A DNA stretch of 64,000 bases from Citromicrobium sp. (lineage in GTDB: Bacteria; Pseudomonadota; Alphaproteobacteria; Sphingomonadales; Sphingomonadaceae), in contig PBYQ01000031.1 of assembly GCA_002729695.1 (NCBI GenBank), forward strand, positions 62,001 through 126,000, in the 5' to 3' direction. The first letter of the stretch is position 1. Each line of letters opens with the position of its first letter. Under the pieces are notes generated by a model. That model made no database searches. It was given only the letters and a program-made list of their open reading frames with translations, and was not told the DNA's origin. The translations under genes were made by a program, and so were the position numbers. Below are positions 27,152 to 35,485 of this stretch, piece after piece.

Positions 27152-27857
27152 CGAAACTCGCATCTGGACACCGAACAACTGGCACGCCTTCGAAGATGGT
27201 GGTGCCATGGCGGCGGCCTGCGCGGATCGGGTTGCGAACATCATAGAGAGCGCCATTGCCGACAGGGGGCATGCCGTCGTCGCCTTCCCGGGCGGCTCCA
27301 CGCCCGTCCCGGCCTTCGAACTGCTCGCCGGGCGTCCTCTCGACTGGGAGAATGTGACGATCCTGCCGGGCGATGACCGGATGGTCGATCACGCCGACAA
27401 GCTGTCCAACTTCGCCATGCTGGAGCGCCATTTCAGGAGCACGGGGGCGCGCCTCGTCCCGCTGGTGGCAGATGGCGAAGCCGACAGTGCTGCTGCCGAA
27501 GCCGCGAACAGGCGCCTCGACGCCCTGCCCTGGCCGCTCGACCTCGTATGGCTCGGCGCTGGGGGAGACGGCCATACCGCGTCGATCTTTCCCGGCCCGG
27601 ATTATCGCGACGCCCTGACGACCGATGCGCGCGCGCTCAAGGTCACACCCGACCCTTTGCCGCCTGAAGCTCCTGTTGCGCGGATTACCCTGAGCGCCAG
27701 CGCGATCCGCTCCGCCCGGCATCGGATGGTGTCGCTGCGTGGCACCGACAAACGCGACGTCCTGCTCGCCGCGATGTCCGACGGGAACAGGAGCCCTTAC
27801 CCGATCGGCGCGGTTCTCGACCGCACAGACACCGAATTCTACTGGAGCCCAGCATGA
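27144..27857 (+). CDS. pgl: 6-phosphogluconolactonase
   Basis: Hydrolyses 6-phosphogluconolactone to 6-phosphogluconate. The 237-residue product shows the DevB/SOL family stretches [38 protein letters not shown] and [16 protein letters not shown]. It overlaps zwf by eight bases and edd by four (ATGA), so all three are probably translated as a coupled unit. Nothing unusual is visible. Confidence 0.94.
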   Translation: MSDETRIWTPNNWHAFEDGGAMAAACADRVANIIESAIADRGHAVVAFPGGSTPVPAFELLAGRPLDWENVTILPGDDRMVDHADKLSNFAMLERHFRSTGARLVPLVADGEADSAAAEAANRRLDALPWPLDLVWLGAGGDGHTASIFPGPDYRDALTTDARALKVTPDPLPPEAPVARITLSASAIRSARHRMVSLRGTDKRDVLLAAMSDGNRSPYPIGAVLDRTDTEFYWSPA

Positions 27858-29674
27858 GCCTGCACCCCACGCTCGCCAAAGTTACCGACCGGATCATCGA
27901 GCGTTCGAAGGATAGCCGCCGCCGCTACCTCGACCTGATCGACCGCCAGCGCGAGGCAGGGGTGCACCGACCGACGCTGTCCTGCGGCAACCTTGCGCAC
28001 GGCTTCGCCGCCAGTGGAGAGGACAAGGCGACGATCCGCAGCGGCAAGGCTATGAACATCGGGATCGTCACCGCCTACAACGACATGCTCAGCGCGCATC
28101 AGCCCTATGGCCGCTATCCCGAGCAGATAAAGATCTTCGCGCGCGAACGCGGCGCGACCGCGCAGGTGGCGGGCGGCGTTCCTGCCATGTGCGATGGCGT
28201 GACGCAGGGGCAGGATTCGATGGAGCTGTCGCTGTTCAGCCGCGACGTGATCGCGATGGGTACGGCGGTAGGCCTCAGCCACGGAATGTTCGAAGGCGCG
28301 CTGCTGCTGGGCATTTGCGACAAGATCGTGCCCGGCCTGCTGATTGGCACGCTGCGCTTCGGCCACCTGCCCACGATCCTGGTGCCCGCAGGGCCGATGC
28401 CATCCGGCCTCGCCAACAAGGAGAAGATCCGCGTCCGCCAGCTCTATGCAGAGGGCAAGGTGGGCGAGAAGGAACTGATGGATGCCGAGTCCGCCAGCTA
28501 TCACGGCGCGGGCACCTGCACCTTCTACGGCACGGCCAATTCCAACCAGATGATGATGGAGATGATGGGGCTGCACATGCCCGGCTCCAGCTTCGTCAAT
28601 CCGGGCAACAAGCTGCGGCAGGAGCTGACGCGCGCCGCCGTCCACCGGATGACCGAGATCGGCTGGGACGGCTCGGACTACCGCCCGCTCGGCCATTGCA
28701 TCGACGAAAAGGCGATCGTGAATGCGGTCGTCGGCCTGCTTGCGACCGGCGGATCGACCAACCATGTGATCCATCTGCCCGCCATAGCGCGCGCGGCGGG
28801 GATCGTGCTCGACTGGGACGATATGGACGAGCTGAGCGACGTCGTCCCGCTGATCGCCAGCGTCTATCCCAACGGCGCGGGCGACATTAACTACTTCCAC
28901 GCGGCAGGCGGCATGCCCTTCGTGATCCGCGAACTGCTCGATGCAGGCCTCGCGCACGGCGACATCATGACCGTCTACGGCGCATCGCTCGCCGAAGGTG
29001 CACAGGAGCCGGTGATCGAGGGCGAAGATCTGGTCTGGAAACCGGCGGCGCAGGAAAGCCGCGACGACACGCTGCTCAAGCCCGCCACCGATCCTTTCCG
29101 CAAGGATGGCGGGCTCGCGCTGCTACAAGGCAATCTGGGCCGCGCCACCATGAAGGTGAGCGCGGTCGACCCCGAGCGCCACACGATCGAAGCGCCCGCA
29201 CGCGTGTTCACCACCCAGCATCAGGTCGCCGAGGCGTTCAAGGCGGGCGAGCTGGACCGCGACGTGGTCGTCGTGCTGCGCTTTCAGGGGCCTGCCGCCA
29301 ACGGCATGCCCGAACTGCACAAGCTGACCTCGCCCTTGGGCGTCATTCAGGATCGCGGCTACAAGGTCGCGCTGGTGACCGACGGGCGCATGTCGGGCGC
29401 GAGCGGCAAGGTGCCTTCCGCGATCCACGTGTCGCCCGAAGCCTTCCACGGCGGCCCGCTCGGCAAGGTGCGCGACGGCGATATCGTCCGCGTCAGCGCC
29501 GACGACGGCACGCTCGAAGCGCTGGTCGACGCCGCCGAGTGGGACGCGCGCGAGCAGGCATCGCCGCCGCCGCAGGAAATGGGCGTTGGGCGCGAACTCT
29601 TCGCGATGCTGCGCCACCACAGCGACCCCGCCGAAAAGGGCGGCAGCGCGATGCTGGCCGAGGCCGGGCTGTGA
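27854..29674 (+). CDS. edd: phosphogluconate dehydratase
   Basis: Converts 6-phosphogluconate to 2-keto-3-deoxy-6-phosphogluconate, the defining Entner-Doudoroff step. At 606 residues it is an IlvD/Edd-family iron-sulfur dehydratase. Motifs include [59 protein letters not shown] and [13 protein letters not shown]. The Edd-specific length and the pathway neighbours separate it from IlvD, which is present at 4403-6079. The start ATG overlaps the pgl stop, and the stop overlaps the glk GTG (GTGA). Confidence 0.96.
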   Translation: MSLHPTLAKVTDRIIERSKDSRRRYLDLIDRQREAGVHRPTLSCGNLAHGFAASGEDKATIRSGKAMNIGIVTAYNDMLSAHQPYGRYPEQIKIFARERGATAQVAGGVPAMCDGVTQGQDSMELSLFSRDVIAMGTAVGLSHGMFEGALLLGICDKIVPGLLIGTLRFGHLPTILVPAGPMPSGLANKEKIRVRQLYAEGKVGEKELMDAESASYHGAGTCTFYGTANSNQMMMEMMGLHMPGSSFVNPGNKLRQELTRAAVHRMTEIGWDGSDYRPLGHCIDEKAIVNAVVGLLATGGSTNHVIHLPAIARAAGIVLDWDDMDELSDVVPLIASVYPNGAGDINYFHAAGGMPFVIRELLDAGLAHGDIMTVYGASLAEGAQEPVIEGEDLVWKPAAQESRDDTLLKPATDPFRKDGGLALLQGNLGRATMKVSAVDPERHTIEAPARVFTTQHQVAEAFKAGELDRDVVVVLRFQGPAANGMPELHKLTSPLGVIQDRGYKVALVTDGRMSGASGKVPSAIHVSPEAFHGGPLGKVRDGDIVRVSADDGTLEALVDAAEWDAREQASPPPQEMGVGRELFAMLRHHSDPAEKGGSAMLAEAGL

Positions 29675-30660
29675 GCGGCAGCACCGACCGGCTGGTCGCG
29701 GTCGATATCGGCGGCACGCACGCGCGCTTCGTCATCGCGACGATCGGGGACGACGGCACGATCACGCTCGACGAACCGGTCACGCTGAAGACCGAAGACC
29801 ACGCCAGCTTCCAGACCGCGTGGGAGGATTTCGGGCGCATCCAGGGCGGCGACCTGCCCAAGGCGGTCTCCATCGCGGTCGCCGGGCCGGTCGGCGGCGA
29901 CGTCATCCGCTTCACCAATAACCCGTGGATCATCCGTCCTGCGCTGGTGAAGGAAAAGCTGAAGGTCGACGCCTACACGATCGTCAACGATTTCGGCGCG
30001 GTCGGCCATGCGGTCGCGCGCGCGCCGAACAGCGATTTCCTCCACCTGACCGGCCCGGACGAGCCGCTCGCTGCCGAGGGTACGATCAGCATCATGGGCC
30101 CCGGCACGGGCCTTGGCGTGGCGCATGTCTGGCGCGACGGCGCAGGCAACTACCGCGTGCAGGCGACCGAGGGCGGGCACATCGACTTCGCCCCGCACGA
30201 CATGATCGAGGATGCGATCCTCGCCCGGCTGCGCAGGCGGCACAACCGTGTCTCGGTGGAGCGGATCGTCTCCGGCCCCGCAATCGTCGATATCTACGCC
30301 ACCCTCGCCCGGATGGAAAACCGCGCGACGATGGAGGAAGACGACCGCACCATCTGGCAGAACGGAATGGACGGCAGCGACAGTCTGGCGGCGGCGGCGG
30401 TCGACCGTTTCTGCCTCGCGCTAGGCAGCGTCGCGGGCGACATCGCGCTGGCGCAGGGTGGGTTCGGCGGCGTCGTGATCGCGGGCGGGCTCGGCTACCG
30501 TATCCGCGACACGCTCGCCCAGTCGGGCTTTGCCGAGCGGTTCCGGGCGAAGGGCCGCTTCGAGAAACTCATGTCGAGCATCCCGGTCAAGATCATCACC
30601 CATCCCCAGCCCGGCCTATTCGGCGCGGCAGCGGCCTTTGCCAAGGAGCATCTTTCTTGA
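29671..30660 (+). CDS. glk: glucokinase (Glk family)
   Basis: Phosphorylates the glucose released by the alpha-glucosidases. The 329-residue product has [58 protein letters not shown] and EGGHIDFAP, all typical of the proteobacterial Glk family rather than ROK. The start is a GTG at 29671 sharing GTGA with the edd stop. The final codons overlap the eda TTG start. Its place inside the Entner-Doudoroff operon links the maltodextrin products directly to zwf. Confidence 0.94.
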   Translation: MSGSTDRLVAVDIGGTHARFVIATIGDDGTITLDEPVTLKTEDHASFQTAWEDFGRIQGGDLPKAVSIAVAGPVGGDVIRFTNNPWIIRPALVKEKLKVDAYTIVNDFGAVGHAVARAPNSDFLHLTGPDEPLAAEGTISIMGPGTGLGVAHVWRDGAGNYRVQATEGGHIDFAPHDMIEDAILARLRRRHNRVSVERIVSGPAIVDIYATLARMENRATMEEDDRTIWQNGMDGSDSLAAAAVDRFCLALGSVAGDIALAQGGFGGVVIAGGLGYRIRDTLAQSGFAERFRAKGRFEKLMSSIPVKIITHPQPGLFGAAAAFAKEHLS

Positions 30661-31271
30661 AACCCATCGAACAGCTGATGCGCACCGCCCCGGTCATCCC
30701 CGTGCTGGTGATCGAGGATGCCGCCGACGCGGTGCCGATGGCACAGGCGCTGGTCACAGGTGGCCTGCGCGTGCTCGAAGTCACGCTGCGCACCCCCGCC
30801 GCGCTCGACGCGATCCGGGCGATGCGCGAGGTCGAAGGAGCCATCGTCGGCGCAGGCACGGTCACCAATCAGGACCAGTTGCAGGCCGCGATCGACGCCG
30901 GATCGCAATTCATCGTCTCGCCGGGCCTGACCGATACGCTGGGCCGCGCGGCGGTGCGCGCGGACATCCCCTTCCTGCCGGGCATTGCCAATGCGGGCGA
31001 CATCATGCGCGGGCTCGATCTGGGGCTGACCCACTTCAAGTTCTTCCCCGCCGAGGCGAATGGCGGCATCCCTGCACTCAAGGCGCTGGCCGGGCCGTTC
31101 GGCGATGTGAAGTTCTGCCCCACCGGCGGCGTCAAGCAGGACACCGCTGCCCACTGGCTCGCCATCGAGCAGGTGCTGTGCGTGGGCGGCAGCTGGCTGG
31201 TCGGCAAGGGAGAGCGCGACTGGGCCGAGGTCGAAGCGCGTGCGGCCGCGGCAGGGGCGCTTGCGGGGTAA
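30657..31271 (+). CDS. eda: 2-keto-3-deoxy-6-phosphogluconate aldolase
   Basis: Cleaves KDPG to pyruvate and glyceraldehyde-3-phosphate. The 204-residue product contains [33 protein letters not shown] with a catalytic glutamate, [20 protein letters not shown] with the Schiff-base lysine, and FCPTGGV. A TTG at 30657 is chosen: AAGGAG lies eight bases upstream and the resulting N-terminus (MKPIEQLM) aligns with other Eda proteins. The first ATG, at 30678, has no such site. The TTG overlaps the glk stop. It is the last gene of the operon. Confidence 0.94.
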   Translation: MKPIEQLMRTAPVIPVLVIEDAADAVPMAQALVTGGLRVLEVTLRTPAALDAIRAMREVEGAIVGAGTVTNQDQLQAAIDAGSQFIVSPGLTDTLGRAAVRADIPFLPGIANAGDIMRGLDLGLTHFKFFPAEANGGIPALKALAGPFGDVKFCPTGGVKQDTAAHWLAIEQVLCVGGSWLVGKGERDWAEVEARAAAAGALAG

Positions 31272-31301
31272 TTCCGGCGCCGGACAGTCTTCGCGAAAAG
31301 G

Positions 31302-31375
31302 TGGAGGCCCGAGCCGGAATCGAACCGGCGTGCAAGGATTTGCAGTCCTCTGCGTAACCACTCCGCCATCGGGCC
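31302..31375 (-). tRNA. tRNA-Cys (GCA)
   Basis: On the minus strand a 74-base cloverleaf is complete. The acceptor arms are GGCCCGA and TCGGGCC, with discriminator U and an encoded CCA. The T-loop is GGTTCGATTCC, and the anticodon loop reads ACTGCAAAT with anticodon GCA. It lies 30 bases past eda on the opposite strand. Confidence 0.95.
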
Positions 31376-31533
31376 CCGGTGTTCACGGGCTTGGCGCGAG
31401 CGGGGCGTCTAGCGGCTTGGGCCACGCAGTTCAATCGCCTTTCGCGCCGAAGTCTGGTTGAAGTTTGGCCGAAGTTTGAGTTGCCGCTTGCAACGGGCTT
31501 TTCTTCGCCCGGCCATCGTCTAAGAAACCGCGC

Positions 31534-32310
31534 ATGTCGATTTCCGCCATGCTCGAACCCATCGCCGGTCGCGGCGAGACCGTTACCCTTCCCGCAGACG
31601 AGTGGATGCAGGGGCGCACGCTGTATGGCGGGGCGAGCGCGCTGGTCGCCTACACCGCCGCGATCCGCGCCTTCGCCGACCTGCCGCCGCTGCGATCCGC
31701 GCAGGTGGCCTTCGTCGCGCCGGTCGGTGCCGAGGTGACGCCGCAGGCGAAGCTGATCCGGCAGGGACGCAACGTCACGCAGGTGCAGGTCGACCTGCTG
31801 GTCGATGGCAGCCCCGCGCTCACATCCTTCTGGCTGTTCGGTGCCGGGCGGGAAGCCAACGCGGTCCATCCCGCCGCGCCGGTCGAACCCGCGCCCATCC
31901 CCGTCGACGAGGCCGAGCCGCTGATGGAGGGCAAAGGCCCGGCCTTCATCCAGAACAATTACGAACTGCGCCGCGCCGCACCTTCGGGCGGCGATGGCGG
32001 GCCGGTGGTCCGCCGCTGGCTGCGGCTGAAGGGCGGCGACGACCTCGACCCGACCAGCCGCCTGATCCTGATCGGCGACACCATGCCGCCGGGTGCAATG
32101 CGCGCGATGCAGCGGCCCGGCCCGGTCAGCTCGATGAACTGGGCGATCAACCTGCTCGATCCGATGGCACAGACGCGCGACGGCTGGTGGCTCGCGGAAA
32201 CCGCCAGCGACCACGCCGACCAAGGCTATTCGAGCGAACGGCTGCGCCTGTGGGACGCCGACGGGCGTCTGGTGATGATCGGCCAGCAGGCGGCGGCGGT
32301 GTTCGGCTGA
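31534..32310 (+). CDS. acyl-CoA thioesterase-like (double hotdog) protein
   Basis: A 258-residue cytoplasmic protein resembling the thioesterase-like superfamily (TesB/PF13622). The first hotdog contains MQGRTLYGGASALVAYTAAIR, and a second contains SSMNWAINLLDP and WWLAETASDHADQGYSSERLRLWDADGRLVMIGQQAAAVFG. That last stretch is typical of the active-site half of these enzymes. It probably hydrolyses acyl-CoA esters. It stands alone after tRNA-Cys, so context does not narrow the substrate. The ATG at 31534 gives the expected N-terminus. Confidence 0.78.
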   Translation: MSISAMLEPIAGRGETVTLPADEWMQGRTLYGGASALVAYTAAIRAFADLPPLRSAQVAFVAPVGAEVTPQAKLIRQGRNVTQVQVDLLVDGSPALTSFWLFGAGREANAVHPAAPVEPAPIPVDEAEPLMEGKGPAFIQNNYELRRAAPSGGDGGPVVRRWLRLKGGDDLDPTSRLILIGDTMPPGAMRAMQRPGPVSSMNWAINLLDPMAQTRDGWWLAETASDHADQGYSSERLRLWDADGRLVMIGQQAAAVFG

Positions 32311-32384
32311 GTTGCCGCGACAACAGGCCCGCTCGTACTGAGCAAGATAGATCTGACTTACCTCGCGTCTGCGAGCGCCCTAAG

Positions 32385-32477
32385 CTCCCCTCCCCCTGGG
32401 GAGGGGCCGGGGGGTGGGGGTTCCCAGCCATCGGCCGGAGTACACCCCCACCCAACCTCCCCCTGTAGGGGGAGGAG
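32385..32477. repeat. hairpin-rich dispersed repeat, copy 1
   Basis: A 93-base element with three successive inverted repeats. The first is CTCCCCTCCCC with GGGGAGGGG. The second is GGGTGGGGGT with ACCCCCACCC, enclosing a roughly 22-base loop that contains CAGCCATCGGCCG. The third is CCTCCCCCT with AGGGGGAGG. A near-identical copy in the same orientation lies at 32712-32803; differences cluster in hairpin loops and at the stem boundaries. It lies in the long gap between the thioesterase gene and the winged-helix/crotonase gene. It resembles REP/BIME-like or MITE-like elements in layout, but I do not recognise a named family. Confidence 0.75.
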
Positions 32478-32660
32478 CCTGTTGCGCCGAACGTCGGCGG
32501 GTGTTTTCCTACTTCCAGCGCACAGGCTAGCGTGGCGACGGCTCTTTCCTATCGTCGTCTTTCCCGTTCACGCACGCCACCCCACAGGGGCGCGCGGCGC
32601 AAAAATCCCCAATGCGTCACCCAACTCGCACCAAGTCACTGAGATACAGACGAATTCTCA

Positions 32661-32689
32661 GGGTGACACATGGGTGACACGTGTCACCC
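32661..32689. promoter_or_regulatory. perfect 18-bp palindrome with an extra half site
   Basis: GGGTGACACGTGTCACCC at 32672-32689 is a perfect palindrome. It is directly preceded by a further half site, GGGTGACACAT, at 32661-32671. It lies between the two hairpin repeats in the 516-base gap. It could be an operator for a dimeric regulator or part of the repeat-rich spacer. No flanking gene begins close enough to make its target obvious. Confidence 0.45.
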
Positions 32690-32711
32690 GCGTAACCCAC
32701 CCCGCATTTCA

Positions 32712-32803
32712 CTCCCCTCCCCAAGGGGAGGGGTTGGGGGTGGGGGTTCCCAGCCATCGGCCGAAGTACACCCCCACCCAGCCTCCCCCTCCAGGGGGAG
32801 GAG
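32712..32803. repeat. hairpin-rich dispersed repeat, copy 2
   Basis: A 92-base copy of the element at 32385-32477, in the same orientation and with the same three-hairpin plan. The central TTCCCAGCCATCGGCCG is identical. Compensated or loop-confined differences (CT to AA, GG to TT, TGT to TCC) suggest that the structure is conserved. It ends 23 bases before the stop of the winged-helix/crotonase gene, so it could also act as that gene's 3' transcript structure. Confidence 0.75.
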
Positions 32804-32826
32804 TTGCGGGCCTCAAGCACAGACGT

Positions 32827-33990
32827 TCAAGCGGCATCCGTGAAATTGGGCGCGCGTTTGGCCATGCCGGCCATCACCGCTTCGATCTGGTTGGGCTGGC
32901 GGATGATCGCCGCCTGCTCCTCGCTTTCGGCCATCAGCATGGCCTCGCCCGTCTCGTCGTGCATCCGGTTGTGGAGGCGCTTGGCGGCGCGCACCGCGTC
33001 CGGGTTACGCTGGGCGATGGTCGCGGCGATCTCCTTCGCCTTGGCCAGCGGATCGTCCGACACATGCGTCGCGAGGCCCAGCACCTGCGCTTCCTCGCCG
33101 GAGAACTCGCGGTTGGTATAGACCAACTCGCGCAGCACATCGTCGCGCACCAAGCCGCGCCATAGCTGATAGCCGCCCATGTCGGGCACCAGACCCCACT
33201 TCATTTCCATGATCGCCATCCGCGCATCGGGAGCGACCACGCGGATATCGGCGCCGCTCGCGATCTGCATTCCGCCGCCGAAGCACACCCCGTGCACCGC
33301 CGCGATTACCGGCATCGGCAGCTTGCGCCACACGGTCGCGACCTGCTGGAATTTATTGGAATCCCCATGCGTGCGGTCGGTCAGCTTGGGTTCGTCGGGG
33401 TCGGGCGTGCGCGCAAAGCTGGAGGTGTCGAGCCCGGCGCAAAAGCTGCGCCCCTCGCCCGACAACACCACCACGCGTACATCCTTGCGCTCCATCAGCG
33501 ATTCGCCCGCCGCGATGATCGCCACAAACATGTCCGGGTCGAGCGCGTTCATCTTGTCGGGCCGGTTGAGGCGGACATGCGCCACGCCATCCTCGCCGAT
33601 ATCGACCGCGACCCGCTGCTCTTCGACCTGCGATGCCATCTCTGCGCTCTCCAGTTGTTCATTCGTTTGAATCCGTTCGGATGGTTCGTTGCGCAAGGGC
33701 GAGGCGCTGTCCAGCCTGTATCCCGCGCCATCGGTAGCGATCATCGCCGCGAGGCCGAGCGGCTCGAGCTTCCTGCGCAGCCGCGCGACATGCACCGCGA
33801 CGCGGTTGGTGCCCGGCTCGAAAGGGCACCGCCACACGTCGCGCAGCAGCGCGCTCTGGCTGACCGTCGCGTCCGGCGTTTCCGCCAGCCGCCACAGCAG
33901 CGCGAACTCGCGCGGGTGCAGCGCCAGCCAGCGCCCGTCGAGGCACGCGTCGCGATGGAACAGGTCGAGCCGCAACGGGCCCGCCTCCAT
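32827..33990 (-). CDS. winged-helix DNA-binding domain fused to enoyl-CoA hydratase
   Basis: One open frame of 387 codons with two parts. Residues 1-93 form a PhoB/OmpR-type winged helix without a receiver: ALHPREFALLWRLAE, then FEPGTNRVAVHVARLRRKLEP and GAGYRL. After a linker of about 24 residues, residues 118-387 are a crotonase: RLNRPDKMNALD, GRSFCAGLD with the oxyanion-hole segment, and HGVCFGGGMQIASGADIR. An internal ATG at 33639 with GGAG upstream would give a normal 270-residue enoyl-CoA hydratase, so two products, or two genes that lost a stop between them, are possible. The ATG at 33990 also has GAGG before it. Domain calls are firm; the fusion is unverified. Confidence 0.7.
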   Translation of the reverse strand: MEAGPLRLDLFHRDACLDGRWLALHPREFALLWRLAETPDATVSQSALLRDVWRCPFEPGTNRVAVHVARLRRKLEPLGLAAMIATDGAGYRLDSASPLRNEPSERIQTNEQLESAEMASQVEEQRVAVDIGEDGVAHVRLNRPDKMNALDPDMFVAIIAAGESLMERKDVRVVVLSGEGRSFCAGLDTSSFARTPDPDEPKLTDRTHGDSNKFQQVATVWRKLPMPVIAAVHGVCFGGGMQIASGADIRVVAPDARMAIMEMKWGLVPDMGGYQLWRGLVRDDVLRELVYTNREFSGEEAQVLGLATHVSDDPLAKAKEIAATIAQRNPDAVRAAKRLHNRMHDETGEAMLMAESEEQAAIIRQPNQIEAVMAGMAKRAPNFTDAA

Positions 33991-34144
33991 CCACCTCGCA
34001 ATAAGTTGCTGTGCTGCGTGCCCGCGCCCCCGCCGCCCGCTCCCTAAGTCAGGCGGCAGATAGTGGCACGAAGTCTACGCCATTGGAAAAGAAGACCAAT
34101 CCGGAATGGATGCTTGGCAGGAGTGATGGCCCGAACGATCTTTC

Positions 34145-35347
34145 CTAGGTGTTCGATCGCTGAAGGAAGCGCTTGATGTTGCGCGCCGCCTGCCGGATGC
34201 GCTGCTCGTTCTCGACCATCGCGATGCGGACGTAACCCTCGCCCTCCTCGCCGTAGCCGATCCCCGCCGCCACCGCGACGCCCGCCTGCTCCAGCAGCTG
34301 CTTGGAAAAGTCGAGGCTGCCCATATGCTCGAAGCCCGGCGGTAGCGGCGCCCACGCGAACATGCTCGCAGGCGGGGAGGGGATTTCCCACCCGGCGCGG
34401 GTAAAGCTCTCGACCATCACGTCGCGCCGCCGCTGGTAGCGCAGGCGGTTTTCCTCGACGATGTCCTGCGGGCCGTTGAGCGCGGCACAGGCCGCTGCTT
34501 GGATCGGCGTGAACGCGCCGTAGTCGAGATAGGATTTCACCCGCGTCAGCGCCGCAATCAGCGTCGGGTTGCCGACCGCGAAGCCCATCCGCCAGCCGGC
34601 CATCGAATAGGTCTTCGACATCGAGGTGAATTCGACCGCGATGTCCTTGGCCCCAGGCACTTCGAGGATCGATCGGGTCGGCTTGCCGTCGTAATACAGC
34701 TCCGAATAGGCAAGGTCGGACAGGACCCACACCTTGTTCTCGCGCGCCCAGGCAACCAGCCGCTCGTAGAATGCGAGGTCGACCGTCTCGGCGGTCGGGT
34801 TGGACGGGTAGTTGACCACCAGCACACTCGGCCGCGGCGAGGTGTAGGCCATCGCCTGATCGAGCGCGTCCCAATACTCCTCGTTCGGCGTCGTCGGGAC
34901 TGAGCGGATCGTCGCGCCCGCGATGATGAAGCCATAGGTGTGGATCGGGTAGGACGGGCTCGGCGCGAGCACGACGTCGCCCGGTGCGACGATCGCGGTC
35001 GCCATCGAGGACAGGCCTTCCTTCGATCCCATGGTCACCACCACCTCGCGCTCGGGATCGAGATCCACCCCGAAGCGACGGCCGTAGTAATTCGCCTGCG
35101 CCTTGCGCAGACCCGGAATGCCGCGCGACTGGCTGTATCCATGCGCGCTAGGCTTGCCCGCGACTTCGCACAGCTTGTCGATCACGTGCTGCGGAGGCGG
35201 ACGGTCCGGATTGCCCATGCCCAGATCGATGATGTCGCGGCCCGCCGCGCGCGCCGCATGGCGCATCGCGTTGACCTCGGCGATCACGTAGGGCGGCAGG
35301 CGCCGCATCCGGTAAAACTGCTCGTCGCTCAATCCAAACTCCCGCAC
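34145..35347 (-). CDS. PLP-dependent aminotransferase, AlaC / LL-DAP aminotransferase type
   Basis: A 400-residue class I/II aminotransferase. The start resembles E. coli AlaC: RMRRLPPYVIAEV, then DIIDLGMGNPDRPPPQHVI. Further motifs are PSYPIHTYGF, VNYPSNPTAETVD, LSDLAYSELYYDG, and SMSKTYSMAGWRMGFAVGN with the PLP lysine. It probably makes alanine from pyruvate and glutamate; annotators also use the LL-diaminopimelate aminotransferase label. The start is a GTG at 35347, as nearby ATGs are out of frame. It is divergent from phaC across 138 bases and is followed by the winged-helix/crotonase gene after about 154 bases. Confidence 0.85.
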   Translation of the reverse strand: MREFGLSDEQFYRMRRLPPYVIAEVNAMRHAARAAGRDIIDLGMGNPDRPPPQHVIDKLCEVAGKPSAHGYSQSRGIPGLRKAQANYYGRRFGVDLDPEREVVVTMGSKEGLSSMATAIVAPGDVVLAPSPSYPIHTYGFIIAGATIRSVPTTPNEEYWDALDQAMAYTSPRPSVLVVNYPSNPTAETVDLAFYERLVAWARENKVWVLSDLAYSELYYDGKPTRSILEVPGAKDIAVEFTSMSKTYSMAGWRMGFAVGNPTLIAALTRVKSYLDYGAFTPIQAAACAALNGPQDIVEENRLRYQRRRDVMVESFTRAGWEIPSPPASMFAWAPLPPGFEHMGSLDFSKQLLEQAGVAVAAGIGYGEEGEGYVRIAMVENEQRIRQAARNIKRFLQRSNT

Positions 35348-35485
35348 GCATCGTCATCGCCGCATATCCGGCACCTCCATTCTGGAACGCCATGCGCATC
35401 TGTGCAATTGAAGTATGCGAGGGGACGCCCAGAAATTTCCCGGCAAGCGACCGGCTGGGCGAATTGACCGAGAGGATGCAAGGCC

